A stretch of DNA of 17,394 bases from Azoarcus sp. (GTDB taxonomy: Bacteria; Pseudomonadota; Gammaproteobacteria; Burkholderiales; Rhodocyclaceae), in NCBI GenBank assembly GCA_023230755.1, contig JALNWS010000080.1:1-17394 (forward strand), given 5' to 3'. The position numbers and the translations under genes are program-made. Below the pieces are notes generated by a model. It was not told where the DNA came from and made no database searches. It saw only the letters and a list, made by a program, of their open reading frames with translations. Shown piece by piece: positions 1 to 8,400 of this stretch (the stretch's first letter is position 1; every line of letters begins with the position of its first letter).

Positions 1-1174
1 CCAGCGCTGGAGCAAGTGCTGCAACCAGCAGCGCAGCCAGTGCCACCGCATGCATCCTGAGCTGCGCTTTGGCGCGCGCATCCGGGAGCAGCTTCTTGAC
101 GTTGGGGGCCTTGATCCTGGCCTGAGTGAGATGCAGCCAGGCCAGGAAAGGTACGATCTTGTACAGCATGGCGCTGGTTGCGCCGCCCAGACCACCATGC
201 AGGATCAGGATGCCGGCCAGCACGGTCCAGCGCTCACCATCGGCAAACTGGGGGACGATGAGCAGGCCGGTGCCGGCAATGAGGGCGAGCATTGCCAGGC
301 GGAAGGCGCGAAACGAGGCGTCGGGCGTGCTGCGTCGCGTGCGCGACTGTTGGCGCAAGGTGATGGCGGCAAAGCAGATCACGGCGGCGATCAGGGCGAG
401 CGCGAGCACGATGGCGGTCTGGTCGAAGCCGCTGACACTGAGCACGGACCATGCGCTGAGCAGACCAAGGATGGCGGGTGCCCAGTTGCGGGTGAGCGTG
501 GCCGGATAGGGGGGGGTGATCTGGAACATCGGGACCACCACCCAGCTCACTGCCGCGAGGAGAATGCCGGCCCAGCCAAGCAGCGCCCAGCCCGCGTGCA
601 GATTGACCTGAATAGGGAAGGGCAGGGGAAGCCCACCGCCGCCGGCGAGCCCGAGTGCAATCGAGAAACCCAGTGCGACGGCAAGTGCAAGGCCGGTGAG
701 CGAAAGGCGCAGGTCACGCGGCGTGTGGCTTGCCATGGGTGTCTTTGGCGCATGGACAATGGCAAAGGCCGCGCAGCCGAGAAAACCGAGAATGCTCAGT
801 CCGAGCAGTGCCGCTGCGCCGATCAGCACGTCCGGCAGTCCGAAACCAAGCCCGGCCGCAAGTCCGGCCGCCCCCAGACTGAGCCCGACGTGGGTCAGCC
901 GGGCGGTGAGCAGCGGCGCAGGCAGTGCCGCACCGGTGACCACGGGCATGATCTGGATCAGCGCACCGAGCATGATCTGCAGCAGAAAGCCTGCTGCAAA
1001 CAGATGGACGATGGCCAGGGTGCCCGGCGTCCATCGCGATGCAAGCAAACCGGCGTCTGCGATCAGTACCAGCCCGGCGGCGATGCCGAACAGTGGTGCG
1101 GTGAGGAAGAAGCGCAGCGGTGCCGTAAACGGCGGTGTCGCCTCGTAACCCAGGCCGGGGTTGGCGCTGCTCAT
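1..1174 (-). CDS. Polytopic membrane protein, NnrS/heme-copper-oxidase-like (partial, C-terminus off the left edge)
   Basis: Reading leftward from an ATG at 1174, the frame stays open to the window edge, giving 391 residues without a stop. The protein is very hydrophobic, with about 11 membrane segments (for example roughly residues 22-42, 52-79, 194-217, 253-273 and 317-347). Histidines sit in or next to predicted helices (H57, H95, H193, H326, H348), and a conserved-looking MFQITPPYP turn follows the sixth segment. Helix-borne histidines in a 12-helix-like fold recall NnrS and NorB/cytochrome-oxidase subunit I proteins, which bind heme, but I cannot assign a family firmly. The start overlaps the stop of the DUF2249 gene as ATGA, so translation is probably coupled. 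Together with the hemerythrin gene and the FNR-type box, a role in nitric oxide or low-oxygen physiology is inferred. The gene is real: the long opposite-strand frame here is only its shadow. Confidence 0.8.
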   Translation of the reverse strand, partial: MSSANPGLGYEATPPFTAPLRFFLTAPLFGIAAGLVLIADAGLLASRWTPGTLAIVHLFAAGFLLQIMLGALIQIMPVVTGAALPAPLLTARLTHVGLSLGAAGLAAGLGFGLPDVLIGAAALLGLSILGFLGCAAFAIVHAPKTPMASHTPRDLRLSLTGLALAVALGFSIALGLAGGGGLPLPFPIQVNLHAGWALLGWAGILLAAVSWVVVPMFQITPPYPATLTRNWAPAILGLLSAWSVLSVSGFDQTAIVLALALIAAVICFAAITLRQQSRTRRSTPDASFRAFRLAMLALIAGTGLLIVPQFADGERWTVLAGILILHGGLGGATSAMLYKIVPFLAWLHLTQARIKAPNVKKLLPDARAKAQLRMHAVALAALLVAALAPAL

Positions 1175-1392
1175 GGACGTTCGATCAGGACCTCGACCAC
1201 TGCATCGTCACGGACCGTCGGTGTATAGCGGTATCCGTCGCGATCGAGAATACGGAACAGCGGATTGGGCATGCGGTCGAGGAGCAAGGTGACGGTCTGA
1301 CCAGGGGCGAGATCGGCCACGGCCTCCATCGCCATCTCGAAAGGAACGGGGGGCTCCATGCCGCGGGCGTCGACGATTGCGGGGGCATTCAT
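1171..1392 (-). CDS. DUF2249 domain protein
   Basis: A 73-residue protein beginning MNAPAIVDARGMEPPVPFEM. The DARGMEPPxPF start, the central LLLDRMPNPLF stretch and the closing VEVLIERP strand fit the DUF2249 family, small proteins with a TusA/SirA-like alpha/beta fold that often sit beside hemerythrin or denitrification genes. The biochemical role of the family is not established. The reading frame overlaps both neighbours by four bases: its ATG (1392-1390) overlaps the hemerythrin stop, and its TGA overlaps the start of the membrane-protein gene. This points to a single mRNA with coupled translation. The longer open frame upstream of this ATG overlaps the hemerythrin gene out of frame and is not coding. 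The start is chosen from the overlap and the family N-terminus. Confidence 0.85.
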   Translation of the reverse strand: MNAPAIVDARGMEPPVPFEMAMEAVADLAPGQTVTLLLDRMPNPLFRILDRDGYRYTPTVRDDAVVEVLIERP

Positions 1393-1853
1393 GCAACGGC
1401 TCCTGGTGCGGTGCGAGCATGCAGGGCGGTGTCGAGCACGCCTGCCAGGTCGGCGCTGCGGTCTGCAAGGCGGGCATCGCACATCGGGTAAAGCATGTTC
1501 TCTTCTTTCATGTTGTGTTGCTGAATCATGATCATCAGGGTTTCGGCCTCGCCCGCGAAGTCGTCGCCGTCGCGGGCGTCGATTGCGGCTTGCATGCTGT
1601 CGAGGAAGGCCCGCATTTCGGCGTGCTCGGCCCGCATCACCGCAGTTGGACCGCCGCTCATGCCGGTCGCGGCCTCGAACGCGGGGAAGAGGTGTTCTTC
1701 CTCCGCCTGAAAGTGCGCGTGCAGCGCCGCGGCAAACGTCGACATCGCCGCCGCCGCCGCCGGCCAGTCGGCTTGGGCTACGAGGGTTTCGACCCGGGCG
1801 AAAACATGATCGCATGCGCGATGGTCGTCGGTCATCAGGCTTGAAAGTGACAT
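1389..1853 (-). CDS. Hemerythrin-like HHE domain protein
   Basis: A 154-residue four-helix protein of the hemerythrin HHE cation-binding family. Likely diiron ligands are visible in order: H16, H45 or H47 with E51 and H54, H77 with E79, and H113 with E117 (QQHNMKEENMLYP). Bacterial single-domain hemerythrins bind oxygen or nitric oxide, or help repair iron centres (family knowledge); which applies here cannot be told. The ATG at 1853 has a GAGGAG ribosome site at 1867-1862 with 8-nt spacing, so it is preferred to the internal Met7. The gene is first in the operon, overlaps the DUF2249 gene by four bases, and lies behind an FNR/Dnr-type box, suggesting induction by low oxygen or nitric oxide. 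Confidence 0.9.
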   Translation of the reverse strand: MSLSSLMTDDHRACDHVFARVETLVAQADWPAAAAAMSTFAAALHAHFQAEEEHLFPAFEAATGMSGGPTAVMRAEHAEMRAFLDSMQAAIDARDGDDFAGEAETLMIMIQQHNMKEENMLYPMCDARLADRSADLAGVLDTALHARTAPGAVA

Positions 1854-1879
1854 TGGCAGGGCTCCTCGGGAATGACTCG

Positions 1880-1920
1880 ATTCTCCGCATCGATACCGCT
1901 GTAGCCTTGATGCGGGTCAA
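1880..1920 (-). promoter_or_regulatory. FNR/Dnr-type activator box and -10 of the hemerythrin operon
   Basis: TTGATGCGGGTCAA at 1907-1920 matches the FNR/Dnr/Nnr consensus TTGAT-N4-ATCAA at nine of ten defined positions. On the minus strand a GAGAAT hexamer (1885-1880, four of six to TATAAT) lies where a -10 should be if the box is centred near -41.5. That would put the transcription start near 1873 and give a leader of about 20 nt. This is the geometry of a class II FNR-dependent promoter. The box could also serve the divergent transporter gene, but its start codon lies about 94 bp away and its promoter is unclear. Confidence 0.75.
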
Positions 1921-1965
1921 TATCGCAGACATGCCGGTGGTTTTTTCATTTGTCCCGGAATGGTG

Positions 1966-1990
1966 CAAAGCAGGCAGAATGCCGCCTTTG
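1966..1990. repeat. Imperfect inverted repeat ahead of the MFS gene
   Basis: Two 10-nt arms (1966-1975 and 1981-1990) match at 8 of 10 positions around a 5-nt loop, with CAAAG and CTTTG at the outer ends. The repeat finishes 17 nt before the MFS start codon. It could be an operator or an mRNA hairpin affecting translation, or chance in GC-rich DNA. Confidence 0.35.
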
Positions 1991-2007
1991 TCTAACGGAT
2001 TGCCCGA

Positions 2008-3228
2008 ATGAGTCCTGCTCACGCCCCGGGTGCCTGGGGCCGGATCTTCCTGCCCTTTGCGCTGGGCTATTACCTGTCCTATCTGCTGCGTACGGTCAAT
2101 GCGGTCATTTCGCCCATGCTCACAAGTGATCTTGGTCTTTCCGCCGCCGATCTTGGGCTGCTGACCAGTACCTACTTCCTGGCCTTTGGAATGGCACAGA
2201 TTCCTGTGGGGATCGCACTCGACCGTTTCGGCCCGCGCCGGGTCGAAGGCTGTCTGATGCTGCTGACTGCACTGGGCAGTGCTGCCTTTGCGATGGGAGA
2301 GTCCCTGGCTGGCCTCGGCAGTGCGCGGGCGCTGATCGGCGTCGGCGTGTCGGCGTGCCTCATGGGGGCGCTGAAAGGCTTTGCAATGTGGTATCCGGCT
2401 GAGCGGCAAAGCTCGATGACGGGTTTCATCATGTCTGCAGGCGCGCTCGGCGCGCTCACGGCAAGCGCGCCGGTTGAGGCCTTGCTGCCATTCATGGGGT
2501 GGCACGGCGTGTTCTGGGTCATCGCCGCGCTTGCGCTGATGATCTCGCTGTGGATCTTTTTCGCGCTGCCCGACGAGGCCAGCCACGCGGGTAATGAGCG
2601 GCTGGTCGATGCGTTGCTGTCGGCCGCGCGGATTTTTCCTGCCCCGGCTTTTCTGAAGTTTGCGGCGTCGTCGATGTTCTTCACCGGTGGCTTCATGGCG
2701 ATGCAGAGTCTGTGGGCCGTGCCCTGGCTGATGAACGTAAATGGCCTGACGCTGGCGCAGGCTGCGGGTTATCTGGTAGCGCTCAATGTCGGCATGCTGG
2801 CAGGGCAGTTGTCCATCGGTTTCTTTGGTGTGCGGCTTGCAACGCGCGGCGTACGCCCGCTCAACCTGATCCAGTGCGGCTATGCGGGCATGTTGAGCGT
2901 GCAGCTGTGTATCCTGTTCGACCTCGGGCCGCTGGTGCTGCTCTGGTTCCTGCTCGGTATGCTGTCTTCGGTCAATTCGCAGACTTACCTCGCGACCGCA
3001 TCGAACTTTCCCCGGCAGGTATTTGCGCGCGTATCGACCGCAATCAACCTGATGGCGTTTGCCGGGGCCTTCGCCGTGCAATGGGGGCTCGGATTGGCGC
3101 TGGATGCCTTGCAGGCGGGAGGGCAGACGATGTCTGCAGCGCTGAGCATTGCGTTTGGCGGTCTGATCGCAGTTCAGGTGTTTGCCTACCTGCCGCTGCT
3201 GCCGTGGCGGCGGACACAACGGGGCTGA
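2008..3228 (+). CDS. Major facilitator superfamily transporter
   Basis: A 406-residue inner-membrane protein with about 12 predicted helices. The signature loop between helices 2 and 3 is visible as GIALDRFGPRRVE around residues 68-80, and the first half is typical MFS (YYLSYLLRTVNAVISPML, then TSTYFLAFGMAQIPVG). MFS proteins of this length move small organic solutes or ions by proton coupling or exchange. I see no residues that fix the substrate and do not assign one; it is not an obvious nitrate/nitrite carrier. The ATG at 2008 has only a weak ribosome site, and an inverted repeat lies just upstream (1966-1990). The gene is divergent from the hemerythrin operon and ends 7 bp before the end of the convergent metallophosphoesterase gene, with no clear terminator between them. 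Confidence 0.9.
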   Translation: MSPAHAPGAWGRIFLPFALGYYLSYLLRTVNAVISPMLTSDLGLSAADLGLLTSTYFLAFGMAQIPVGIALDRFGPRRVEGCLMLLTALGSAAFAMGESLAGLGSARALIGVGVSACLMGALKGFAMWYPAERQSSMTGFIMSAGALGALTASAPVEALLPFMGWHGVFWVIAALALMISLWIFFALPDEASHAGNERLVDALLSAARIFPAPAFLKFAASSMFFTGGFMAMQSLWAVPWLMNVNGLTLAQAAGYLVALNVGMLAGQLSIGFFGVRLATRGVRPLNLIQCGYAGMLSVQLCILFDLGPLVLLWFLLGMLSSVNSQTYLATASNFPRQVFARVSTAINLMAFAGAFAVQWGLGLALDALQAGGQTMSAALSIAFGGLIAVQVFAYLPLLPWRRTQRG

Positions 3229-3235
3229 ACCGGAC

Positions 3236-4060
3236 TCAGGCGCTGGCCGCGACCTCGCGCTCGGGTTCCTGTGCCTGCTCTGCTGTCGCGGGTGCCGGTA
3301 GCGATTTCAAAGGGGCGGGGTGGGCTCCCCACTGAATCAGTTCGAGCCGGCCGTCGAGGTGTTCGACGATCGCGGTGCAGCTATCGACCCAGTCGCCGCA
3401 ATTCACGTAGGTCAGACCGTCGACCTCGCGAATGGCGGCCCAGTGGATGTGGCCGCAGATCACGCCATCCACGCCGCGCTCACGCGCACCGTGCATCACC
3501 GAGTCCTCGAAGTCGAAGATGAAGCTGACCGCGGTCTTGACCTTGCGCTTGGCATAGCCGGCGAGCGACCAGTAACCGGAGATGCCCAGGCGGCGTCGGA
3601 TGCGTGACAGTCCGCCGTTGATCATGACCAGCACGTTGTAGGCGACATCGCCGAGCACGGCGACCCAGCGATGGTGACGGGTGACCTGATCGTACTCGTC
3701 GCCGTGCAGCAGCAGGAAGCGCCGCCCATCGACCGTCTCATGAATCCAGTCGTTCTCGAGGCGGATGTCGCCGAAGGTGGTGCCGATGTATTCGCGCAGG
3801 GCTTCGTCGTGATTGCCCGGAATGAAGATCACCTGCGTGCCCTTGCGCGCGCGCCGCAGTACCTTCTGTACGACGGTGTTCTGGGTTCCGGTCCAGTGAA
3901 TGCCGCGGCTCATCGACCAGAAGTCCACGATGTCGCCAATCAGGAAGAGATTTTCGGAGTCGTGGTAACGCAGGAAGTCGAGAAGGCGTTCAGCCTGGCA
4001 ACCGCGGGTTCCGAGGTGAATGTCCGACAGAAAAATCGAGCGAACCTGTAGTTCCTGCAT
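3236..4060 (-). CDS. LpxH-like metallophosphoesterase (UDP-2,3-diacylglucosamine diphosphatase family)
   Basis: A 274-residue calcineurin-like phosphoesterase. The metal-binding motifs appear in order: SDIHLG (D13, H15), GDIVD (D43, D46), GNHD (82-85), LHGDE (H119) and GHIH (203-206), followed by a conserved NCGDWVDSC strand. This set belongs to the large family usually annotated as UDP-2,3-diacylglucosamine diphosphatase, which makes lipid X in lipid A synthesis at the inner membrane. Classical E. coli LpxH has GNRD where this protein has GNHD, so it belongs to the wider LpxH-like clade and its substrate is less certain. The last 25 or so residues are an Ala/Glu/Pro-rich tail. No strong ribosome site is visible upstream. 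It lies 75 bp downstream of the flavoprotein gene on the same strand and may share its transcript. Confidence 0.8.
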   Translation of the reverse strand: MQELQVRSIFLSDIHLGTRGCQAERLLDFLRYHDSENLFLIGDIVDFWSMSRGIHWTGTQNTVVQKVLRRARKGTQVIFIPGNHDEALREYIGTTFGDIRLENDWIHETVDGRRFLLLHGDEYDQVTRHHRWVAVLGDVAYNVLVMINGGLSRIRRRLGISGYWSLAGYAKRKVKTAVSFIFDFEDSVMHGARERGVDGVICGHIHWAAIREVDGLTYVNCGDWVDSCTAIVEHLDGRLELIQWGAHPAPLKSLPAPATAEQAQEPEREVAASA

Positions 4061-4135
4061 GTGCGGCCTGGGGCGATGGGGTCGCCGTCAAGCTTGGCTC
4101 AGGCGTGTGACAGGCCGATGAATGCTGTCTGCGTG

Positions 4136-5350
4136 TCAGGCGTGCTGCCCGGCGGCGTAAGCGGATGACCACGCCCACTGGAAGTTGTATCCGCCGAGAT
4201 GGCCGGTCACGTCCATGACCTCGCCGACGAAATAGAGCCCCGGTACTGAGCGCGCTTCCATGGTCTTGGATGACAGGGCGTTGGTGTCGACGCCGCCGAG
4301 CGTGACCTCGGCCTTGGCATACCCCTGGGTGCCGGACGGCACAAGTTGCCAGTCGGCGAGGGTGGCAGCGATCTGGCGCAGGTCTGAATGACGGAAGGCG
4401 TTGACCGGTTTTTCCCAGCCCTGCAGTGCGCACAGTGCATGCGCGAAGCGCCGGGGCAGGCGTTCGGACAGCAGGTTGGCGAGCAGGCCGCGCTCGGTGG
4501 CGTGCGCCATCAGCCATTCACCTGCATCGATGCCGGGCAGCAGGTTGAGACTGAGCGGCGCCCAGTCACCCTTTTCGTAAGCCTGTGCCTGCCAGTAACT
4601 CGATGCCTGCAGGATCGAAGGGCCGGACAGGCCGCGGTGCGTGATAAGGGCGGCCTCACGAAAGGCGGGGCCGCGACAGGAGGCTTCGACCTCGAACGAG
4701 GCGCCAGCCAGCGGCGCGAGCAGCGAAAGTGTTTCGGGGGGTAACGTGAGCGGCACCAGCGCAGGGCGGGGCGCGATAACGGGGATGCCGAATTGCTCGG
4801 CAATACGGTAGCCGAAAGGGCTGGCGCCGATCTTGGGAATGGAAAGCCCGCCGGTCGCGATCACCAGACTGTGGGCGTAGAATCGGCCCATGGTCGTGTC
4901 GATGACAAATCGATCGTGCTCGTCCGATGTGCGTTCCACTGTCTGCACGCTGGCCGGCATGGCCCATTGCACCGCACCGTCCTCGCATTCGGCGCGCAGC
5001 ATATTGATGATCTGTTGCGCGGAATCATCACAGAACAGCTGTCCCCAGTCGCGCTCGTGATAAGAAATCCCATGACCTTCCACAAGGTCGATAAAATCGC
5101 GCGCCGTGTAGCGGGAAAGTGCGGAACGGACGAAATGGGGATTGCGGCAAAGGAAGTGTTCGGCAGTGACGCGGCGGTTGGTGAAATTGCACCGTCCGCC
5201 GCCGGAAATGCGGATTTTTTCGGCGAGTTTTGTGGCGTGATCGAGCAGCAGCACACGACGTCCGCGTTGCCCGGCAGTCGCAGCACACATCATGCCGGCT
5301 GCACCGGCACCAATTACAACAAGGTCGAAACGCTGGTCAGCCACAATCAC
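4136..5350 (-). CDS. BaiN/HI0933 (YhiN) family NAD(P)/FAD-dependent oxidoreductase
   Basis: A 404-residue flavoprotein. The N-terminal dinucleotide-binding motif is FDLVVIGAGAAGMM (residues 8-21), followed by the family hallmark ISGGGRCNFTN (about 48-58). A second FAD-contact motif, LVIATGG, lies mid-protein, and the C-terminus has the typical VTLGGVDTNALSSKTMEAR, GLYFVGEVMDVTGHLGGYN and FQWAWSSAYAAG segments. Length matches the family (about 390-410). Members include BaiN, linked to bile-acid dehydroxylation in gut clostridia; the role in proteobacteria is unknown, so only the cofactor class is assigned. The start is a GTG at 5350, with another GTG two codons later; neither has a good ribosome site. 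It is divergent from the DUF748 gene. Confidence 0.88.
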   Translation of the reverse strand: MIVADQRFDLVVIGAGAAGMMCAATAGQRGRRVLLLDHATKLAEKIRISGGGRCNFTNRRVTAEHFLCRNPHFVRSALSRYTARDFIDLVEGHGISYHERDWGQLFCDDSAQQIINMLRAECEDGAVQWAMPASVQTVERTSDEHDRFVIDTTMGRFYAHSLVIATGGLSIPKIGASPFGYRIAEQFGIPVIAPRPALVPLTLPPETLSLLAPLAGASFEVEASCRGPAFREAALITHRGLSGPSILQASSYWQAQAYEKGDWAPLSLNLLPGIDAGEWLMAHATERGLLANLLSERLPRRFAHALCALQGWEKPVNAFRHSDLRQIAATLADWQLVPSGTQGYAKAEVTLGGVDTNALSSKTMEARSVPGLYFVGEVMDVTGHLGGYNFQWAWSSAYAAGQHA

Positions 5351-5482
5351 GCCCGGTGCGTTGAAAGCGGCGCAGAATACGCCCGGTGACGACCGGCGGC
5401 AAACGTACTGATGGATTTGGGGGCTTGCCCCAGGGTTTTACTGGTCGATTCATAATGGTTTTCGAGCACATGGAGCATGTGA
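5351..5482. promoter_or_regulatory. Divergent intergenic region with a possible DUF748 promoter
   Basis: This 132-bp gap separates the leftward flavoprotein gene from the rightward DUF748 gene and must hold promoters for one or both. On the plus strand a CATAAT hexamer (5451-5456, five of six to consensus) lies 26 nt before the ATG, but no convincing -35 element sits at 16-18 bp. A short GC hairpin (arms 5420-5424 and 5427-5431) lies just upstream. No regulator site was recognised. Confidence 0.35.
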
Positions 5483-8400
5483 ATGTCTGATTCAACCCCC
5501 GGCCCGACGCAACAATCCCGTCTGCAGCGGTTCATCCGCCCGGCAAAATGGGGAGTGGGCGTCTTGCTGGCCGTGGCCGTGATCGGGTTTGGCGTGGTGC
5601 CGCCGGTAGCACGCCACTACGCAGTCAAGATCCTGGGTGAAACGCTGGGGCGTGAAGTCTCGATCGATGGCGTCCTGTTCAACCCCTTTACCCTTGCAGC
5701 GGAAGTGCGTGGGGCCAAGGTCATGGCGGCCGATGGGCAAAAGGCCGATCTGTCCTTCGAGCGGCTCGATCTCAATCTCGAACTCGAATCCATCATACGC
5801 GGCGGTCCGGTGCTGCATGAGCTTTCGGTCGACGGCTTGCAGCTTGCCTTGGTGCGTCTCCCCGGGGGCAGGCACAACTGGTCGGATGTCATCGAGCGTC
5901 TCGGTGAACAGCCCGAAAGTGAGGGAGAGGCGCGCTTTTCGGTGGGCAATATTCAGCTCACGGACGGCCGTATTACCGTAGATGATCAGGTTGAAGGTCT
6001 GCAGCACGAACTGTCGGACATCAACATAGGCATACCTTTCATCTCCAATCTTCCGGTCAAGGTCGATGTGTTCGTCGAGCCGTCGCTGTCGGCGAAGCTC
6101 AACGGCAAGCCGCTGGGTATCAGTGGACGCAGCAAGCCCTTCAGTGATGAACGTGAGACGGTCGTTGATTTCTCCCTGAAGGATTTTCAACTGCCCGAGT
6201 GGATGCCCTACCTGCCTTTCGATCCGGCCTTCAAGCTGCTTTCGGGTGTGCTCGGTGCGGACATGCAATTGAGCTTTCGCCAGCCGGCAGATGCGTCGCC
6301 GGTAGTGGCGGTCAGCGGACAGGTGCAGATCGACAGGCTGGAGGTTCAGGACAAGGCGGGCGCGCCAGTGCTGACGGTCGCCGAATTCGGTATCGAACTC
6401 GCGGATGTGCAGCCGCTGGTCAACCGCTTTCAGTTCAGCAAGCTGCGTCTGATGCAGCCCGAGCTCGACCTTGTGCGCCTCGCAGATGGCGGGATCAACC
6501 TGATGCAGCTGATGCCCAAGTCTGCAGGGAAGCCGCCCAAGGCTGACAAGAATGCGGCGGGTACGGCGAAGGCCCCGGCGGCTGCCGATGGGCAGAAACA
6601 TGTGCAGGAGGCGGGTGCGACGTCCGCTGCGCCCGCAAAACTCGACTTTTTGCTGGCCTCGGCGCGAATTCGCGATGGCGTGGTGCGCTTCGAGGACCGC
6701 AGCGTGCCGGGCCCCTTCCGCACCCGCATCGAGGCGATCAATCTCGACCTGCGTGATTTGTCGACCATCGGTGACATGCCGGCTGAGATCCGGCTGGATT
6801 ACGTCAGTGAGGCCGGAGAGAAGCTCAGTCACCAGGACAGCCTGCGACTCGAGCCTTTCCAGCTCGACGGCAACCTGATCATCGAACAGTTGCTGCCTGG
6901 CCGTTACGGGCCGTACCTGGCCGCAGCGATGCCCGGTGGTGAGATCCGCAGTGGACGCCTTGACGGTTCGGTACGCTACAAGATCACGCTCAAAGGATCC
7001 GAGCCGCAGATCGAGGTCAATGCCGACGCCCTGAGTCTGAAGGATTTCGTGCTCGGACTGAAGGGCGACAAGGGCGCGGCGCTGAAGCTGCCGCAACTGA
7101 ATGTGAGCAATGCCCAGGTGCTGGTTGCCGAGCGCAAGGTCGTCGTGGACGAGCTGGGCGTGAAGGGTGCAGCGGTGTCGACGGTTCGCCAGCGCAATGG
7201 CGATTTCGACCTCATGGGGCTGGCAGGCAAGGCCACGCCGGCGAACCCGGCAGCAAAGGGTGAGACGCCGTGGTCGGTGACGGTCAAGAAGCTCGCGCTC
7301 GAAGATGCGTCGCTTCGGGTCGATGACCGCAGTGCCGGCAAGCCGGTGGTGCTGGAGGCTGACGGCATCGCGCTCAAGGTGGAGAACTTCTCCACCGACA
7401 AGGGGGCGGAGCTCAAGCTCGACCTGAAGAGCCGGGTCAACAAGCGTGGCAAACTGGGCGTGTCGGGTACGGCGGTGCTTGAACCGCTCAAGACCGCGTT
7501 GACGATTGATCTCGATAACGTCGATCTTCTGCCGCTTCAACCGTATGTGCTGGAAGAAACCAAGATCGCCATCTCGCGCGGCAGCCTGTACGCGAAGGCG
7601 AAGCTCGCGCTGTCGTCGGCGCGTGACGGCATCAAGGGGCGGTTTACAGGTGATGTCGGGATCGCCAACTTCTCCTCGATCGATCGACTGAATGCGACCG
7701 ATTTCGTGCGTTGGGGCAGCCTCAGTCTGAACAGTATTGATCTGCACCTGGCGCCGTTTGCGCTCGAGGTGCGCGACATCGCGCTCAACGACTTCTATAC
7801 CCGTCTGATCCTGAGCGATCAGGGCAAGCTCAACCTGCGCGAGATTCAGGCCGGAACGGAGGTCGCCGAGGCAGACCGGCAGAAGGCCGAAGCGGCACTT
7901 GCCGACGGCAAGACGCAGGGCGCGGACATGCCGCCGATCAAGATTGGCCGGATCCGGGTCAAGGGCGGCAACATCGCCTTCAGCGACCGCTTCGTACGAC
8001 CCAACTACGACGCCAACCTGACCGGGATGGCGGGTGAGCTGACCGGGTTGTCTTCGGACCCGACCACGATTGCCAAGCTGACGCTGGATGGCAAGGTCGA
8101 CAGCTCGGCGCCGGTTTCGATCAACGGCGAGTTCAACCCCTTTCGGCAGGATCAGTACCTGAACATCGGCGCCTCGGTGAAGGACTTCGAGCTGACCGGC
8201 CTGTCGAGCTACTCGGGCAAGTATGTCGGCTATGGCATCCAGCGCGGCAAGCTGTCGGCCGAGCTCACTTACAAGATCGAGGAACGCAAGCTTACGGCGG
8301 CAAATCAGATCTTTCTTGACCAACTGACCTTCGGTGAGGCGGTCGACAGTCCGGATGCGGTCAATCTGCCGGTGCAGCTCGCCGTCTCGCTGCTCAAGGA

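Noticed and set aside
50..1228. A 392-codon rightward open frame
   Set aside because: It is antisense to the membrane protein operon, with a low-complexity Gly/Gln/Arg-rich translation and no recognisable domain; the leftward frame gives a clear multi-helix protein.
1171..3219. A 682-codon leftward open frame
   Set aside because: Most of it is antisense to the MFS gene or out of frame with the hemerythrin gene. Only its last 73 codons, the DUF2249 gene, are real.
5492..8323. A 943-codon open frame antisense to the DUF748 gene
   Set aside because: Its length comes from the strong third-position GC bias of the sense gene. The translation is rich in Arg, Leu, His and Gln without motifs.
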